A DNA stretch of 64,000 bases from Kocuria coralli (GCF_008831305.1 NZ_ML708610.1:310001-374000); one strand, 5' to 3'. Counted from the first letter of the stretch, positions 1 to 10,014 are shown. A program made the numbers and translations. The notes: a model not told the origin generated them from the letters alone.

Positions 1-531
1 ATCGTCGAGGAGCTCGCCAAGGCCGGGGAACGGACCCAGCGGTGCTGGCGCTCCGAGCAGGCGGGTCGTGCACTGCTGGGCGACGAGGATCTGGGCCGGC
101 TGCCCGACGACGTGCCCGACCGGTCGGCTGCCGTCATCCGGGCCTGGCAGGGAGACGTGCTCGAGCTGATCCGGCGCGAGGGTGCGGGGAAGCGTACCCA
201 GGCCCGTGTGCTGTCCGTGGGACTGAACGTCGTCACCGTGGCCCTGATGATCACGGTCTTCTCGATGTCCGCCGGGCTCACGGGCGCCGAGGTCGGCATC
301 GCCGGAGCCTCCGGCGTCGTCGGGACCAAGCTCCTGGAGGCGGTCTTCGGCGAAGACGGCGTGCGACGCATGGCGGAGAGCGCGCGCCAGGACCTCGACG
401 TCCGGATCCGCGAACTGGTGCAATCCCTGGAGGAACCGTGGCTGCAGCGCCTGGGCACGGTCTCAGACCCCTCGTCGGCGGAGATCCGCGAGGCCGCCGT
501 CCGCGTCCGGACCACGGGGGAGCGGCTGTGA
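1..531 (+). CDS. C-terminal part of a GTPase-family membrane protein (5' end outside window)
   Basis: The frame is open from base 1 to the TGA at 529-531, so the gene begins upstream of the window; 176 residues are visible. They include a Gly/Ala-rich hydrophobic stretch (about residues 72-100) that could be a membrane segment, followed by a charged helical tail. No GTPase motif lies in the visible part. The stop overlaps the GTG start of the next gene (a GTPase with its own membrane segments) as GTGA, so the two are translationally coupled. Paired GTPases of the dynamin-like/YfjP type are common in actinobacteria, and I infer that this is the partner of such a pair. Function is not shown by the sequence. 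Confidence 0.6.
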   Translation: MVEELAKAGERTQRCWRSEQAGRALLGDEDLGRLPDDVPDRSAAVIRAWQGDVLELIRREGAGKRTQARVLSVGLNVVTVALMITVFSMSAGLTGAEVGIAGASGVVGTKLLEAVFGEDGVRRMAESARQDLDVRIRELVQSLEEPWLQRLGTVSDPSSAEIREAAVRVRTTGERL

Positions 532-2207
532 TCCGGCGGGGACGGAGGAAGGTGCAGACCTTCGACATCGACCAGCGCCTGGCCGGGCTGAGGGAGGCCG
601 TCGACGCCGGGCGGGGACGGCTCGACGACGACGCCGTCGAACAGGCGGAAGACCTTCTGGGGCGAGCGGCCACCAGACGGTCGCTGTCCCCGGACCACAC
701 GGTCGTAGGATTCTTCGGCGCCACCGGATCTGGGAAGTCCTCGCTGCTCAACGCCGTCGTCGGCCGTCCCGTGGCCCGCAGCGCGGCGAGGCGGCCCACC
801 ACCACCTCACCTCTGGCCGTCCTGGGGAGCGAGGAAGGCTCCGGCCCTCTGCTTGACTGGCTGGGGATCGAATCGCGCCACGTCCTCGAGCAGACGCAGA
901 GCTCGCCGTGGTCGGCCGGAGTGGCCGGGCTGTGGACCGAGGTCCCCGAGGGACTCGTACTGCTGGATCTTCCGGACATCGACTCCGTGGCCAGGGAGCA
1001 TCGCGAGATCGCCGCTCGCCTGGCGGGGATGGTCGACGTGGTGGTCTGGGTGGTGGATCCGCAGAAATACGCCGACGCCGTCCTGCACGACGAGTTCATC
1101 GCGCCCCTGTCCCGCCACGCCGCGGTGACCCTGGTGGTGCTCAACCAGGCCGACCGCCTGCCGTCCGACCAGGTGCAGACCGTCCTGGCCTCCCTGCGGC
1201 AGCTCCTGGAGGAGGACGGGCTGACGACCTCCGGACGGGCGGCTCCCCTCGCGGCCTCGGCCGCCACCGGAGCGGGTATCGGGGCGGTCCGCGCACGGAT
1301 CAGCGAGGTCGTGGAGGGCAAGGAGGCTGCGGCGGCGCGGCTCTCGGCGGACCTGGAGGGAGCCGTGGAACGGCTCTCGGCCTCCCACGGCGGCGGCAGG
1401 CCGACGGGGGTGACAGCCGGGGCCCGTCAGAAGCTGACCGAGGGCCTGGTGCACGCGGCCAACGCGGAGGGGATCGCGGATGCCGCCCGGCGTTCCTACG
1501 TTCTCAGCGCGGGCCGGCGCACGGGCTGGCTCCCCGTGCGCTGGATCGGGGGCTTCCGCAAGGATCCCCTGCGGCGGCTGCATCTGCAGGACGTCCAGGA
1601 CGCCTCGAAGGACCCCTCGCTCAGGAAGTCCTCGCTGCCGCCCATGTCACCCGCCCAGCGCGCGTCGGCGGACACCGCGGTCCGGAACTTCGCGCAGGAC
1701 ACGGCGGCCGGGGCCTCGCCGTCGTGGGAGAGAGCCATCCGCGAGGCCGCGCGCGCCTCCCAGGAGCGGCTGCCCGATGCCATCGACCAGGCCCTGGCCC
1801 GAACGGACCTGCGCCGCGGTGCCCGCTCCTGGTGGTGGCTCCCGCTGAATGTCATCCAGTGGCTGGCCCTGCTGATCGCCGCGGCCGGGCTGGTATGGCT
1901 CACGGGCCTGTTCGTCCTGGGATACCTGCAGATCCCGGTGCCGGACACCCCGGTGGTCCAGGGAACCTCCGTCCCGGTGCCCACGGCGCTGGTCGCAACC
2001 GGGCTCGTGGTCGGGCTGGTGCTGGGCATCCTGAGCGCGGTCTTCGCCCGCTGGGGAGGCCGGTGGAGAGCCCGGACGGTGGCCAAGCGCCTCAGGGAGC
2101 AGATCGCGACCACCGCCCACGATCACGTCGTGCTGCCCGTCGAGCGGGAGCTCGGCGTCTACGACAGCGTGGACAGAGGGCTGAGGCGAGCCGCGCACCG
2201 GAAGTAG
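528..2207 (+). CDS. Membrane-associated P-loop GTPase (YfjP/dynamin-like family)
   Basis: GTG start at 528 overlaps the upstream stop by 4 nt and gives 559 residues. A G1 P-loop GATGSGKS lies at residues 64-71, a G3-like DLPDID follows after about 85 residues, and NQAD stands in the place of the G4 NKxD motif, so this is a TRAFAC-type GTPase domain at the N terminus. The C-terminal third has two hydrophobic segments (around LALLIAAAGLVWLTG and LVVGLVLGILSAVF), which suggests membrane anchoring. Such proteins are usually annotated as 50S-ribosome-binding or dynamin-like GTPases; the substrate process is unknown. Asn-Gln instead of Asn-Lys in G4 may alter guanine recognition. Confidence 0.75.
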   Translation: MIRRGRRKVQTFDIDQRLAGLREAVDAGRGRLDDDAVEQAEDLLGRAATRRSLSPDHTVVGFFGATGSGKSSLLNAVVGRPVARSAARRPTTTSPLAVLGSEEGSGPLLDWLGIESRHVLEQTQSSPWSAGVAGLWTEVPEGLVLLDLPDIDSVAREHREIAARLAGMVDVVVWVVDPQKYADAVLHDEFIAPLSRHAAVTLVVLNQADRLPSDQVQTVLASLRQLLEEDGLTTSGRAAPLAASAATGAGIGAVRARISEVVEGKEAAAARLSADLEGAVERLSASHGGGRPTGVTAGARQKLTEGLVHAANAEGIADAARRSYVLSAGRRTGWLPVRWIGGFRKDPLRRLHLQDVQDASKDPSLRKSSLPPMSPAQRASADTAVRNFAQDTAAGASPSWERAIREAARASQERLPDAIDQALARTDLRRGARSWWWLPLNVIQWLALLIAAAGLVWLTGLFVLGYLQIPVPDTPVVQGTSVPVPTALVATGLVVGLVLGILSAVFARWGGRWRARTVAKRLREQIATTAHDHVVLPVERELGVYDSVDRGLRRAAHRK

Positions 2208-2268
2208 CCCGGTATGCCGGCGCGGCCCGGCAGAGCCGTGCCGTCACCCCTGCTGTCATCCCAAACTG

Positions 2269-3045
2269 TCATCCCACCGGCCGGATCGCCTGCGTCAGCT
2301 GCCGCGCCGCTGCCACCACCGTTTCGGCATGCTGACGGCCGGGCTGGCGGGTCAGCCTCTCGATCGGGCCCGAGATGGACACGGCCGCGATCACCCGGCC
2401 CCCGGGGCCGCGCACCGGCGCGGAGACCGAGGCGATCCCCGACTCGCGCTCGCCGATCGACTGCGCCCAGCCGCGGCGACGGACGCCGGCGAGCATGGTG
2501 GCCGTAAAACGCGCCCCGTGCAGCCCTTCGAGCAGCCGGTCGTGATCCTCCCAGGCTACGAGCACCTGGGCCGCCGAGCCCGCCTTCATGGACATCTGGG
2601 TGCCGACCGGGATGGTGTCGCGCAGGCCGATGGGGCGTTCGGAGGATGCCACGCACACCCGCCACTCGCCCTGGCGGCGGAAGATCTGCGAGGACTCGCC
2701 CGTGGCGTCGCGCAGCTGCACCAGGATGGGCGCGGCGGCTGCGATGAGCCGATCCTCTCCCGCTGCGGAGGCCAGCTCGACCAGCCGGGATCCCAGGACG
2801 AAACGCCCTTGCATGTCCCGGCCCAGCAGCCGGTGGTGCGCCAGTGCCGAGGCCAGCCGGTGAACGGTGGGGCGGGAGATGCCGGTGGCGGAGACCAGCT
2901 GGGACAGCGAGGCCGGCCCCGCCTCCAGGAGGTCCAGGATGAGGGAGGCCTTGTCGATGACCCCTACGCCGCTCGGCGAGAACGAGGAGTCCGAATCGTG
3001 CGGGGCGATGTCCGTGCCGTGCGGGCGGGAACCGGAAGTGTCCAT
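2269..3045 (-). CDS. ndgR: IclR-family transcriptional regulator, NdgR/LtbR-like
   Basis: 258 residues. An N-terminal winged helix-turn-helix (ISRPTVHRLASAL, about residues 58-70) is followed by an IclR effector domain. The gene is divergent from leuC. This is the fixed position of NdgR (Streptomyces) or LtbR (Corynebacterium), which control leuCD and other amino-acid genes, so the identification rests on family plus context. On the minus strand a TAGTAT hexamer ends 6 nt before the ATG, which suggests leaderless transcription. The N-terminal ~30 residues before the HTH are polar and probably disordered. The effector is not evident from sequence. Confidence 0.85.
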   Translation of the reverse strand: MDTSGSRPHGTDIAPHDSDSSFSPSGVGVIDKASLILDLLEAGPASLSQLVSATGISRPTVHRLASALAHHRLLGRDMQGRFVLGSRLVELASAAGEDRLIAAAAPILVQLRDATGESSQIFRRQGEWRVCVASSERPIGLRDTIPVGTQMSMKAGSAAQVLVAWEDHDRLLEGLHGARFTATMLAGVRRRGWAQSIGERESGIASVSAPVRGPGGRVIAAVSISGPIERLTRQPGRQHAETVVAAARQLTQAIRPVG

Positions 3046-3051
3046 GTGTTG

Positions 3052-3075
3052 ATACTAGCGTCTCATTATGCGAGA
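3052..3075. promoter_or_regulatory. ndgR-leuC divergent control region: leaderless -10 and NdgR-type palindrome
   Basis: On the minus strand TAGTAT (3057-3052) lies 6 nt before the ndgR ATG. At 3061-3075 TCTCATTATGCGAGA is an imperfect palindrome with perfect TCTC/GAGA ends; its centre contains ATTATG, readable as CATAAT on the minus strand. Palindromes of this general form lie in actinobacterial leuCD promoters and are bound by NdgR/LtbR. Binding here is inferred. Confidence 0.5.
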
Positions 3076-3158
3076 AGGAGACGAAAGGAGTGGCATCCGT
3101 CAAATGGCGGGCGGATGCTTGATACCAGTAGTTCCATCGCCCGTAAAGGATCTCCATC

Positions 3159-4655
3159 ATGTCGAGCAGCCCGAGCCCGTTCACCGAATCCGTTGAGCCT
3201 GCAGCAGCGCCCAGGACCCTGGCCGAGAAGGTCTGGGCGGCGCACCTGGTTCGGCAGGGACAGGACGGCCGGCCCGATCTGCTCTACATCGACCTGCACC
3301 TGATCCACGAGGTCACCTCGCCCCAGGCCTTCGAGGGCCTGCGCCTCGCGGGCCGCCAGCTGCGCCGGGTCGACCTGACGCTGGGAACCGAGGACCACAA
3401 CACCCCCACGCAGGACATCTTCCAGCGCATCGCGGACGAGACCTCCCGCAAGCAGATCGAGACGCTGCGCTCCAACGCGGAGGAGTTCGGCGTCCGCCTG
3501 CACCCGCTGGGCGACGACGAGCAGGGGATCGTGCACGTGGTCGGGCCCCAGCTGGGCGTGACCATGCCCGGCATGACCGTGGTCTGCGGAGACTCGCACA
3601 CCTCGACCCACGGTGCGTTCGGGGCGCTGGCCTTCGGCATCGGCACCTCCGAGGTCGAGCACGTCATGGCCACCCAGACTCTGCCCCTGGTGCCGTTCAA
3701 GACCATGTCCATCCGGGTGGACGGCCACCTGCGCCCGGGGGTCTCCTCCAAGGACATCATCCTGGCCGTGATCGCCAAGATCGGCACGGGCGGCGGCCAG
3801 GGCTATGTCCTCGAGTACCGCGGCAGCGCGATCGAGGAGCTGTCCATGGAAGCCCGGATGACCATCTGCAACATGTCGATCGAGGCCGGTGCCCGCGCGG
3901 GCATGATCGCCCCCGACGAAACAACCTTCGAGTACGTCAAGGGCCGCCCGCATGCGCCCCAGGGGGCGGACTGGGACGAGGCGGTCGAGTACTGGCGCTC
4001 ACTGCGCACGGACGACGGCGCCACCTTCGACGCCGAGGTGGTCATCGACGCCGACGAGCTGGAGCCGTTCGTGACCTGGGGGACCAACCCCGGTCAGGGC
4101 GTGTCCCTCTCCGGGTCGGTGCCGGACCCCGAGGACTTCGCCGAGGAGAACGATAAGGCCGCGGCCCAGCGCGCGCTCCAGTACATGGACCTGGACCCGG
4201 GGACGCCCATGAAGGAGATCCCCGTGGACGTGGTCTTCCTGGGCTCCTGCACCAACTCCCGGATCGAGGACCTGCGTCTGGCCAGTGAGATCGTCAAGGG
4301 CCGGACCAAGGCCCCGAACGTCACCATGATGGTGGTTCCCGGTTCCCAGAAGGTCCGGTTGCAGGCCGAGCAGGAAGGCCTGGACCGGGTGTTCAAAGAC
4401 TTCGGGGCGGACTGGCGTTTCGCCGGCTGCTCGATGTGCCTGGGCATGAACCCCGACCAGCTGCAGCCGGGGCAGCGGTGCGCCTCGACCTCGAACCGGA
4501 ACTTCGAGGGCCGCCAGGGCAAGGGCGGCCGGACCCACCTGGTCTCGCCCGTGGTGGCAGCGGCCACGGCGGTACGCGGCACGCTCTCGGCGCCGTCCGA
4601 CCTGGAGCCGGCGGGCGCTCCCAGCCCGGTGCCGGCCGAACCGGTCGCGGTCTGA
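3159..4655 (+). CDS. leuC: 3-isopropylmalate dehydratase large subunit
   Basis: LeuC with LeuD isomerises 2-isopropylmalate to 3-isopropylmalate in cytoplasmic leucine synthesis. ATG at 3159 with an AAAGGA ribosome-binding site at 3145-3150 gives 498 residues. The aconitase-fold motifs are present: [24 protein letters not shown], and the CSMCLGMN segment. Together they supply the three cysteines that hold the [4Fe-4S] cluster. The last ~25 residues are an Ala/Pro-rich extension beyond the usual family end. The gene is followed 63 bp later by leuD and preceded by the divergent regulator ndgR, so a leuCD operon under NdgR is expected. Confidence 0.97.
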   Translation: MSSSPSPFTESVEPAAAPRTLAEKVWAAHLVRQGQDGRPDLLYIDLHLIHEVTSPQAFEGLRLAGRQLRRVDLTLGTEDHNTPTQDIFQRIADETSRKQIETLRSNAEEFGVRLHPLGDDEQGIVHVVGPQLGVTMPGMTVVCGDSHTSTHGAFGALAFGIGTSEVEHVMATQTLPLVPFKTMSIRVDGHLRPGVSSKDIILAVIAKIGTGGGQGYVLEYRGSAIEELSMEARMTICNMSIEAGARAGMIAPDETTFEYVKGRPHAPQGADWDEAVEYWRSLRTDDGATFDAEVVIDADELEPFVTWGTNPGQGVSLSGSVPDPEDFAEENDKAAAQRALQYMDLDPGTPMKEIPVDVVFLGSCTNSRIEDLRLASEIVKGRTKAPNVTMMVVPGSQKVRLQAEQEGLDRVFKDFGADWRFAGCSMCLGMNPDQLQPGQRCASTSNRNFEGRQGKGGRTHLVSPVVAAATAVRGTLSAPSDLEPAGAPSPVPAEPVAV

Positions 4656-4718
4656 GCGCCCCGCTCACCGCCCACCCAGGTCCGCCTCGCACCCTACCGA
4701 TTCTCATCAGGAGCACCC

Positions 4719-5318
4719 ATGGAAAAGTTCAGCACGCACACCGGGATCGCGGTGCCGTTGCGCCAGTCGAACGTCGACACCGACCAGATCATCCCGGCCG
4801 TCTACCTCAAGCGCATCACCAAGACGGGCTTCGACGACGCCCTCTTCGCCTCGTGGCGTAAGAACGACGATTTCGTGCTCAACCGGGAGCCCTACCGCCA
4901 GGGCAGCGTCCTGGTGGCCGGCCCGGACTTCGGCACGGGCTCCTCGCGCGAGCATGCCGTGTGGGCGCTGCGGGACTACGGCTTCAAGGTCGTCATCTCC
5001 TCCCGCTTCGCCGACATCTTCCGCGGCAATTCGGGCAAGCAGGGACTGCTGGCCGCCCAGGTCGAGCAGTCCGACGTCGAACTGATCTGGAAGCGCATCG
5101 AGGAGGAGCCGGGAACCGAGGTGACGGTGGACCTGGAGTCCCGGACGGTCACGGTCGGCTCCCTGACGGTCCCGTTCCAGATCGACGACTACACCCGGTG
5201 GCGCCTGACCGAAGGGCTGGACGACATCGGCCTGACGCTGCAGCACGAGGAGGACATCTCCGCCTACGAGGCCCGGCGGCCCGCCTGGCTGCCGCGTACC
5301 CTGCCGGCCCGGACCTGA
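4719..5318 (+). CDS. leuD: 3-isopropylmalate dehydratase small subunit
   Basis: 199 residues, the normal length. LeuD is the swivel-domain subunit that completes the isopropylmalate isomerase active site. Recognisable family segments are [16 protein letters not shown] near the N terminus and [15 protein letters not shown] in the middle, including the loop that contacts substrate. The start ATG at 4719 lies 63 bp after the leuC stop, with an AGGAG sequence at about 4709. It is co-transcribed with leuC. Nothing is unusual. Confidence 0.97.
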   Translation: MEKFSTHTGIAVPLRQSNVDTDQIIPAVYLKRITKTGFDDALFASWRKNDDFVLNREPYRQGSVLVAGPDFGTGSSREHAVWALRDYGFKVVISSRFADIFRGNSGKQGLLAAQVEQSDVELIWKRIEEEPGTEVTVDLESRTVTVGSLTVPFQIDDYTRWRLTEGLDDIGLTLQHEEDISAYEARRPAWLPRTLPART

Positions 5319-5420
5319 GGTCTGGGGCCCGCCGGGATCGCGGAACGCGAACACCCTGGCCAGGGCCGGGATCTGCCCACCGGGCGAGCGCGGCGTCATA
5401 GAACGCTCAGCAAAGCGCCA

Positions 5421-5426
5421 TAGGAT
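5421..5426 (+). promoter_or_regulatory. Putative murA promoter -10 (TAGGAT)
   Basis: TAGGAT in the 187-bp leuD-murA gap, of the same form as other -10 elements in this window (TAGGCT, TAGACT). It would give a leader of roughly 70-80 nt before murA. No convincing -35 is visible. Confidence 0.35.
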
Positions 5427-5505
5427 GGGTCGGTGCCGGACCAGGGGCAAGGTCTGGCGCTGCCCACGCGGACTCTGGTGGGCATCGACAACAGATCGGA
5501 AGAGC

Positions 5506-6825
5506 ATGACCAGCGCACTGCAGATCACCGGCGGCGTTCCGTTGGAGGGCACCATCGAGGTGCGCGGGGCCAAGAACTTCGTCCCCAAGGCCATGGTCGC
5601 CGCGCTGCTGGGCAGCACCCCCTCGGTCCTGCAGAACGTGCCGGAGATCAAGGACGTCCAGGTCGTCACGGACCTGGTCTCCCTGCACGGGGTGGAGGTC
5701 GGCAACGACGGCGAGGGGGTCCTGACCCTGGACCCGAGCAACGTCACCCGTGCCCGCTACGCCGACATCGATGCCTACGCCGGTGACTCGCGGATCCCGA
5801 TCCTGCTCTGCGGCCCGCTGCTGCACACGCTGGGCGAAGCCTTCATCCCCGATCTGGGCGGCTGCAAGATCGGCGACCGCCCGATCAACTACCACCTGGA
5901 CGTACTGCGCAACTTCGGCGCCAGGATCGAGAAGCTCGAGTCCGGGATCAAGATGTCCGCGCCCCACGGCCTGCACGGGACGAAGCTCGAACTGCCGTAC
6001 CCGTCCGTGGGCGCCACCGAGCAGGTCCTGCTCACCGCCACCCGGGCCAGGGGCCGCACGGAGCTGCGCGGCTCGGCGACCGAGCCCGAGATCATGAACC
6101 TCATCGCCGTCCTGCAGAAGATGGGCGCGATCATCACCGTCCAGACCGACCGGGTGATCCACATCGAGGGCGTGGACGAACTGCGCGGGTACAACCACCG
6201 CGCCATGACGGACCGCATCGAGGCGGCGTCGTGGGGCTCCGCCGCGCTGGTCACCGGGGGATCGATCTTCGTCGAGGGCACCACCCAGGCGGACATGATG
6301 ACCTTCCTGAACGTCTTCCGGAAGACCGGCGGCGAGCTGGACATCCGCGACGACGGCATCAAGTTCTCCCATCCCGGCGGCGCCCTGAACCCTCTGGTGG
6401 TGGAGACCGACGTGCACCCGGGGTTCATGACGGACTGGCAGCAGCCGCTCGTCGTCGCACTCACCCAGGCCGACGGGGTGTCGATCGTGCACGAGACCGT
6501 CTACGAGAACCGCTTCGGCTTCACCCACGCGCTGAAGGGCATGGGCGCCAACATCCAGCTGCACCGCGACTGCCTCGGCTCGACGCCCTGCCGATTCGGC
6601 CAGTCGAACTTCGTGCACTCGGCGATCATCTCCGGGCGGACACCCCTGAAGGCGAAGGACATCCACGTCCCGGACCTTCGCGGCGGCTTCTCGCACCTCA
6701 TCGCCGCACTGGGCGCGGAGGGACGGTCCAAGGTCACCGGGGTGGAACTGATCCAGCGCGGCTACGAGCGGTTCACCTCGAAGCTCGAGGCCCTGGGCGC
6801 CAACTTCGACGTCGTCGACGCCTGA
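5506..6825 (+). CDS. murA: UDP-N-acetylglucosamine 1-carboxyvinyltransferase
   Basis: MurA transfers enolpyruvate from PEP to UDP-GlcNAc, the first committed step of peptidoglycan synthesis, in the cytoplasm. I take the ATG at 5506 (439 residues) rather than the upstream in-frame ATG at 5425, which overlaps a -10 sequence and would add residues outside the family. The N terminus shows the substrate-binding GAKNFVPKAM motif (KN pair). The catalytic Cys is Cys120 in GGCKIGDRPINYH, so the enzyme should be fosfomycin-sensitive; species with Asp at this position are resistant. Only one murA is seen in the window. Confidence 0.95.
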   Translation: MTSALQITGGVPLEGTIEVRGAKNFVPKAMVAALLGSTPSVLQNVPEIKDVQVVTDLVSLHGVEVGNDGEGVLTLDPSNVTRARYADIDAYAGDSRIPILLCGPLLHTLGEAFIPDLGGCKIGDRPINYHLDVLRNFGARIEKLESGIKMSAPHGLHGTKLELPYPSVGATEQVLLTATRARGRTELRGSATEPEIMNLIAVLQKMGAIITVQTDRVIHIEGVDELRGYNHRAMTDRIEAASWGSAALVTGGSIFVEGTTQADMMTFLNVFRKTGGELDIRDDGIKFSHPGGALNPLVVETDVHPGFMTDWQQPLVVALTQADGVSIVHETVYENRFGFTHALKGMGANIQLHRDCLGSTPCRFGQSNFVHSAIISGRTPLKAKDIHVPDLRGGFSHLIAALGAEGRSKVTGVELIQRGYERFTSKLEALGANFDVVDA

Positions 6826-6832
6826 GGCCCGG

Positions 6833-7633
6833 GTGCGGGTGACTACGCGAACCGGACACCGGACCGCCGAGCCGGACACGACGCGGCTGGTCAGGTTCCT
6901 GGCGTCCCTCGTCCGGCCGGCGTACCTGGCCCTGGCCAGGCCCGAGTACGAGGGGATGGGGAACCTGCCGTCGGACGGTCCGTTCATCATCACGCCCAAT
7001 CACACCTCCGAGCTCGATCCCCTGACGATCGCCATGCCCGTGTACGACTACGGGCTGAACCCCACGTTCCTGGCCAAGGACTCCCTGTTCAAGGTGCCGG
7101 GTCTGGGCGCGGTGCTGCGCAGGACCGCGCAGGTGCCGGTCCACCGGGGCACCGCTGATTCCGTCAAGGCGCTCTCAGCCGCCCAGCGGCACCTCGCGGC
7201 GGGCAGCCCCGTGATCATCTACCCGGAGGGGACGCTCACTCGGGATCCTCAGCTGTGGCCCATGCACGCCTTCCCCGGAGCCGCGAGATTGGCGCTGGCC
7301 ATGGACGTCCCGGTGATCCCGGTCGCGCACTGGGGCGACCAGGAGATCGTGGGACGCGACCCCGGTCCCGAGGGGAAGCGCCACTTCAGGCCGTTTCCGC
7401 GCAAGAGGGTCCGGATCAGGTTCGGTCCCGCCGTGGACCTCTCCCCGTGGGCGCCGGATCGCGAGGAGCTGGCGGCGATGGACATGGATCGCCGCCTGCA
7501 TGCCGTGCCCCATGGAAAGACAGTGGCGGCCACGGGTGCGATCATCGATGCCATCACCGAGCTGCTCGCGCAGCTGCGTGACGAGAAGCCACCGGCCAAG
7601 CGGTGGGACCGACGGCGAGGAGAACGGCGATGA
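6833..7633 (+). CDS. plsC: 1-acylglycerol-3-phosphate acyltransferase family protein
   Basis: GTG start at 6833, 7 bp after murA, gives 266 residues. The acyltransferase signature is complete: the catalytic NHTSELD (HX4D) about 60 residues in, and the YPEGT block near residue 126. These enzymes acylate lysophosphatidic acid at the membrane face to make phosphatidic acid. The gene overlaps gpsA by 4 nt (ATGA), so glycerol-3-phosphate formation and acylation are coupled here. In actinobacteria several paralogues occur, so the exact acceptor (lyso-PA or a lysolipid) is inferred. Confidence 0.85.
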   Translation: MRVTTRTGHRTAEPDTTRLVRFLASLVRPAYLALARPEYEGMGNLPSDGPFIITPNHTSELDPLTIAMPVYDYGLNPTFLAKDSLFKVPGLGAVLRRTAQVPVHRGTADSVKALSAAQRHLAAGSPVIIYPEGTLTRDPQLWPMHAFPGAARLALAMDVPVIPVAHWGDQEIVGRDPGPEGKRHFRPFPRKRVRIRFGPAVDLSPWAPDREELAAMDMDRRLHAVPHGKTVAATGAIIDAITELLAQLRDEKPPAKRWDRRRGERR

Positions 7634-8760
7634 ACCTACGGGACACTGCCCGGCCGGGCTTCCGCAAAGCCGCCGTCCTCGGGGCGGGCTCATGGGGAAC
7701 CACATTCGCCAAGGTCCTGGTGGATGCGGGCGCCCCCGAGAACGGCGCCGGCGAGTCCGCCGGGACGAGTCCGGCGGCCGGGATCCGTGACGTGGCCCTG
7801 TGGGGCCGCAATGAAGCGACCCTGTCCCGCATGGCCCGGACCCGGGTCAACGAGAAGTACGTCCCCGACCTGCACCTCCCCGACTCGCTGCTCATCACCG
7901 TCGACCTGGAAGAGGCCCTGACCGGCGCGGATCTGGTGGTCCTGGCCTTCCCCGCGCAGACCGTCCGCGACCAGCTGCCGGCCGTCGCCGAGCACCTGGA
8001 GCCCGGCGCCGCATTGCTCTCCCTGGCCAAGGGCCTGGAGCAGGGAACGGGCCTGCGCATGACGGAGGTCATCGCCGAGGTGCTGGCCGAATCCTTCCCG
8101 GAGGCCGACGGCGGCCACGACCGGGCTGGGTGGGCGCGCCAGACGTGCGTGCTCTCCGGGCCCAACCTGGCCAAGGAGATCGCGGACGAGCAGCCCACGG
8201 CCTCCGTCGTCGCCGCTGAGGAGCCGGAACTGGCCGCGGCCGTGGCCAAGGCGATCGCCGCGCCGTACTTCCGTCCCTATACGAACGAGGACGTGGTCGG
8301 CACCGAGATCGCCGGGCTGACCAAGAACGTGATCGCGGTGTGCGTGGGGATCTGCGAGGGCCGCGACTACGGAGACAACTCCAAGGCCTCGATCATCACC
8401 CGGGGGCTGGCCGAGTCCACCCGACTCGCGCTGGCCCTGGGCGGCAGGCAGGAGACCATGTCCGGGCTCGCCGGGATCGGCGACCTCGTCGCCACCTGCG
8501 CCTCACCCCTGTCCCGGAACCACACGGCGGGCCGGCTCTTCGGCCAGGGCAAGACGCTGGAGCAGGTCCGCGAGGAGATGACCCAGACGGCCGAAGGGCT
8601 CAAGTCCGCACCGGCAGTCCTGGCGCTGGCCAGGGCCCACAGTGTGGACATGCCGATCACCGAGGCAGTCGTGGCTATCCTGGATGGCCGCATCACCGTC
8701 GACCACCTGGCCCCGCTGCTGCTGGGCAGGCAACTCAAATCGGAGGCAACCCCCGAATGA
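7630..8760 (+). CDS. gpsA: Glycerol-3-phosphate dehydrogenase [NAD(P)+]
   Basis: GpsA reduces dihydroxyacetone phosphate to sn-glycerol-3-phosphate for phospholipid synthesis. The ATG at 7630 overlaps the plsC stop; 376 residues. The dinucleotide-binding motif VLGAGSWGTTFA is near residue 16, the catalytic Lys lies in GLTKNVIAV, and the substrate segment SGPNLAKEI is conserved. A Gly/Ala-rich insertion (about residues 33-45) and one around residues 155-165 make it longer than the ~330-residue norm. Its stop overlaps the ddl start as ATGA. Confidence 0.95.
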   Translation: MNLRDTARPGFRKAAVLGAGSWGTTFAKVLVDAGAPENGAGESAGTSPAAGIRDVALWGRNEATLSRMARTRVNEKYVPDLHLPDSLLITVDLEEALTGADLVVLAFPAQTVRDQLPAVAEHLEPGAALLSLAKGLEQGTGLRMTEVIAEVLAESFPEADGGHDRAGWARQTCVLSGPNLAKEIADEQPTASVVAAEEPELAAAVAKAIAAPYFRPYTNEDVVGTEIAGLTKNVIAVCVGICEGRDYGDNSKASIITRGLAESTRLALALGGRQETMSGLAGIGDLVATCASPLSRNHTAGRLFGQGKTLEQVREEMTQTAEGLKSAPAVLALARAHSVDMPITEAVVAILDGRITVDHLAPLLLGRQLKSEATPE

Positions 8761-9956
8761 TCTCCCCGGACCCATTCCCCGCAGCGGCTCCCGGGCCGCA
8801 GGACCACACCTCCGTGCCCGGCAGGGGCACCGGCGTCAAACCCTGTGTGGCGGTGCTCTTCGGCGGCGTGTCCTCCGAGCACAGCATCTCCCTGATCACG
8901 GCCCGGGGAGTGCTCCGCGCGATCGACCGCGACAAGTGGGACGTCGTGCCCGTGGGCATCGCCCGGACCGGAGAGTGGGTCCTGTACGGCCAGGAGGAGC
9001 TGGAAGCACTTCTGGCGGAACGGGAGATCACCGAACTGCCGGTCGGGGAGCAGCGCGCGTCCCTGCCGCTCGGGCAACGGGAGACCGAGCTGCTGGTGCG
9101 CCAGGAGACGGCCCGGACGACCGAGGTGTCCCGGTACCGGCACGTGGATGTGGTCCTGCCGCTGCTGCACGGGCCCTTCGGAGAGGACGGCACCCTCCAG
9201 GGGCTGCTGGAGCTGGCCAACGTGCCCTACGTCGGATGCGGAGTGACCTCCTCCGCCATCGGCATGGACAAGCACTTCATGAAGATGGCCTTCGAGTCCG
9301 CGGGCCTGGAGGTCGGACCGTACGTCGTGATCCGGGACCGCTCATGGCGCACGGACAAGCACGCGGCCATGGCCGAGGTCGCCGCGCTGGGCGGGCCCGT
9401 CTTCGTCAAGCCGGCGCGGGCGGGCTCCTCCTTCGGCATCACCAGGGTGGACGACCCCGTGGACACCACGGCGCTCGAGGCCGCCATCGAGACAGCGCGC
9501 GGCTTCGACCTGAAGGTCGTGGTCGAGGCGGGCATCACCGGACGCGAGATCGAATGCGCCGTCCTCCAGGGCCACGGGACCGATGCGCCGCGGACGTCGA
9601 TGCCGGGGGAGATCGAAGTGGTCGACGACCACGATTTCTACGACTTCGAGGCCAAGTACGTCTCCGAGGCCTCGGCGAAGCTCAGCTGCCCCGCGGACGT
9701 CCCCGATGACGTCATCGCCACCATCCGCGAACGCGCGGCCCAGGCCTTCGAGGCCATCGACGGCGAGGGGCTGTGCCGCGCCGACTTCTTCGTCACGGAT
9801 GAAGGCCGGGTGATCATCAACGAGGTCAATACCATGCCCGGCTTCACCCCGATCTCGATGTACCCGCGGATGTGGGCCGCCTCCGGGCTGGGCTACTCCG
9901 AGCTGCTCGACGAGCTGATCACCCTGGCACTCGAACGGCCCGTGGGCCTCCGCTGA
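8757..9956 (+). CDS. ddl: D-alanine--D-alanine ligase
   Basis: ATP-grasp ligase that makes the D-Ala-D-Ala dipeptide of peptidoglycan. The start ATG at 8757 sits inside the gpsA stop, giving 399 residues with a ~25-residue polar N-terminal extension. Family motifs are VLFGGVSSEHSISL, LLHGPFGEDGTLQG, VKPARAGSSFGI, FYDFEAKYV (the Tyr/Lys of the omega loop) and INEVNTMPGFT. The Tyr type of omega loop predicts D-Ala rather than D-Lac as acceptor. It is the fifth gene in a head-to-tail envelope run starting at murA, if plsC and gpsA are counted. Confidence 0.95.
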   Translation: MISPDPFPAAAPGPQDHTSVPGRGTGVKPCVAVLFGGVSSEHSISLITARGVLRAIDRDKWDVVPVGIARTGEWVLYGQEELEALLAEREITELPVGEQRASLPLGQRETELLVRQETARTTEVSRYRHVDVVLPLLHGPFGEDGTLQGLLELANVPYVGCGVTSSAIGMDKHFMKMAFESAGLEVGPYVVIRDRSWRTDKHAAMAEVAALGGPVFVKPARAGSSFGITRVDDPVDTTALEAAIETARGFDLKVVVEAGITGREIECAVLQGHGTDAPRTSMPGEIEVVDDHDFYDFEAKYVSEASAKLSCPADVPDDVIATIRERAAQAFEAIDGEGLCRADFFVTDEGRVIINEVNTMPGFTPISMYPRMWAASGLGYSELLDELITLALERPVGLR

Positions 9957-10014
9957 CCCGGCTCCGCCGGTTCCGCCGCGGCGCTCCTGCCGCGAGGAGG
10001 GAGCGGCTCGGCGT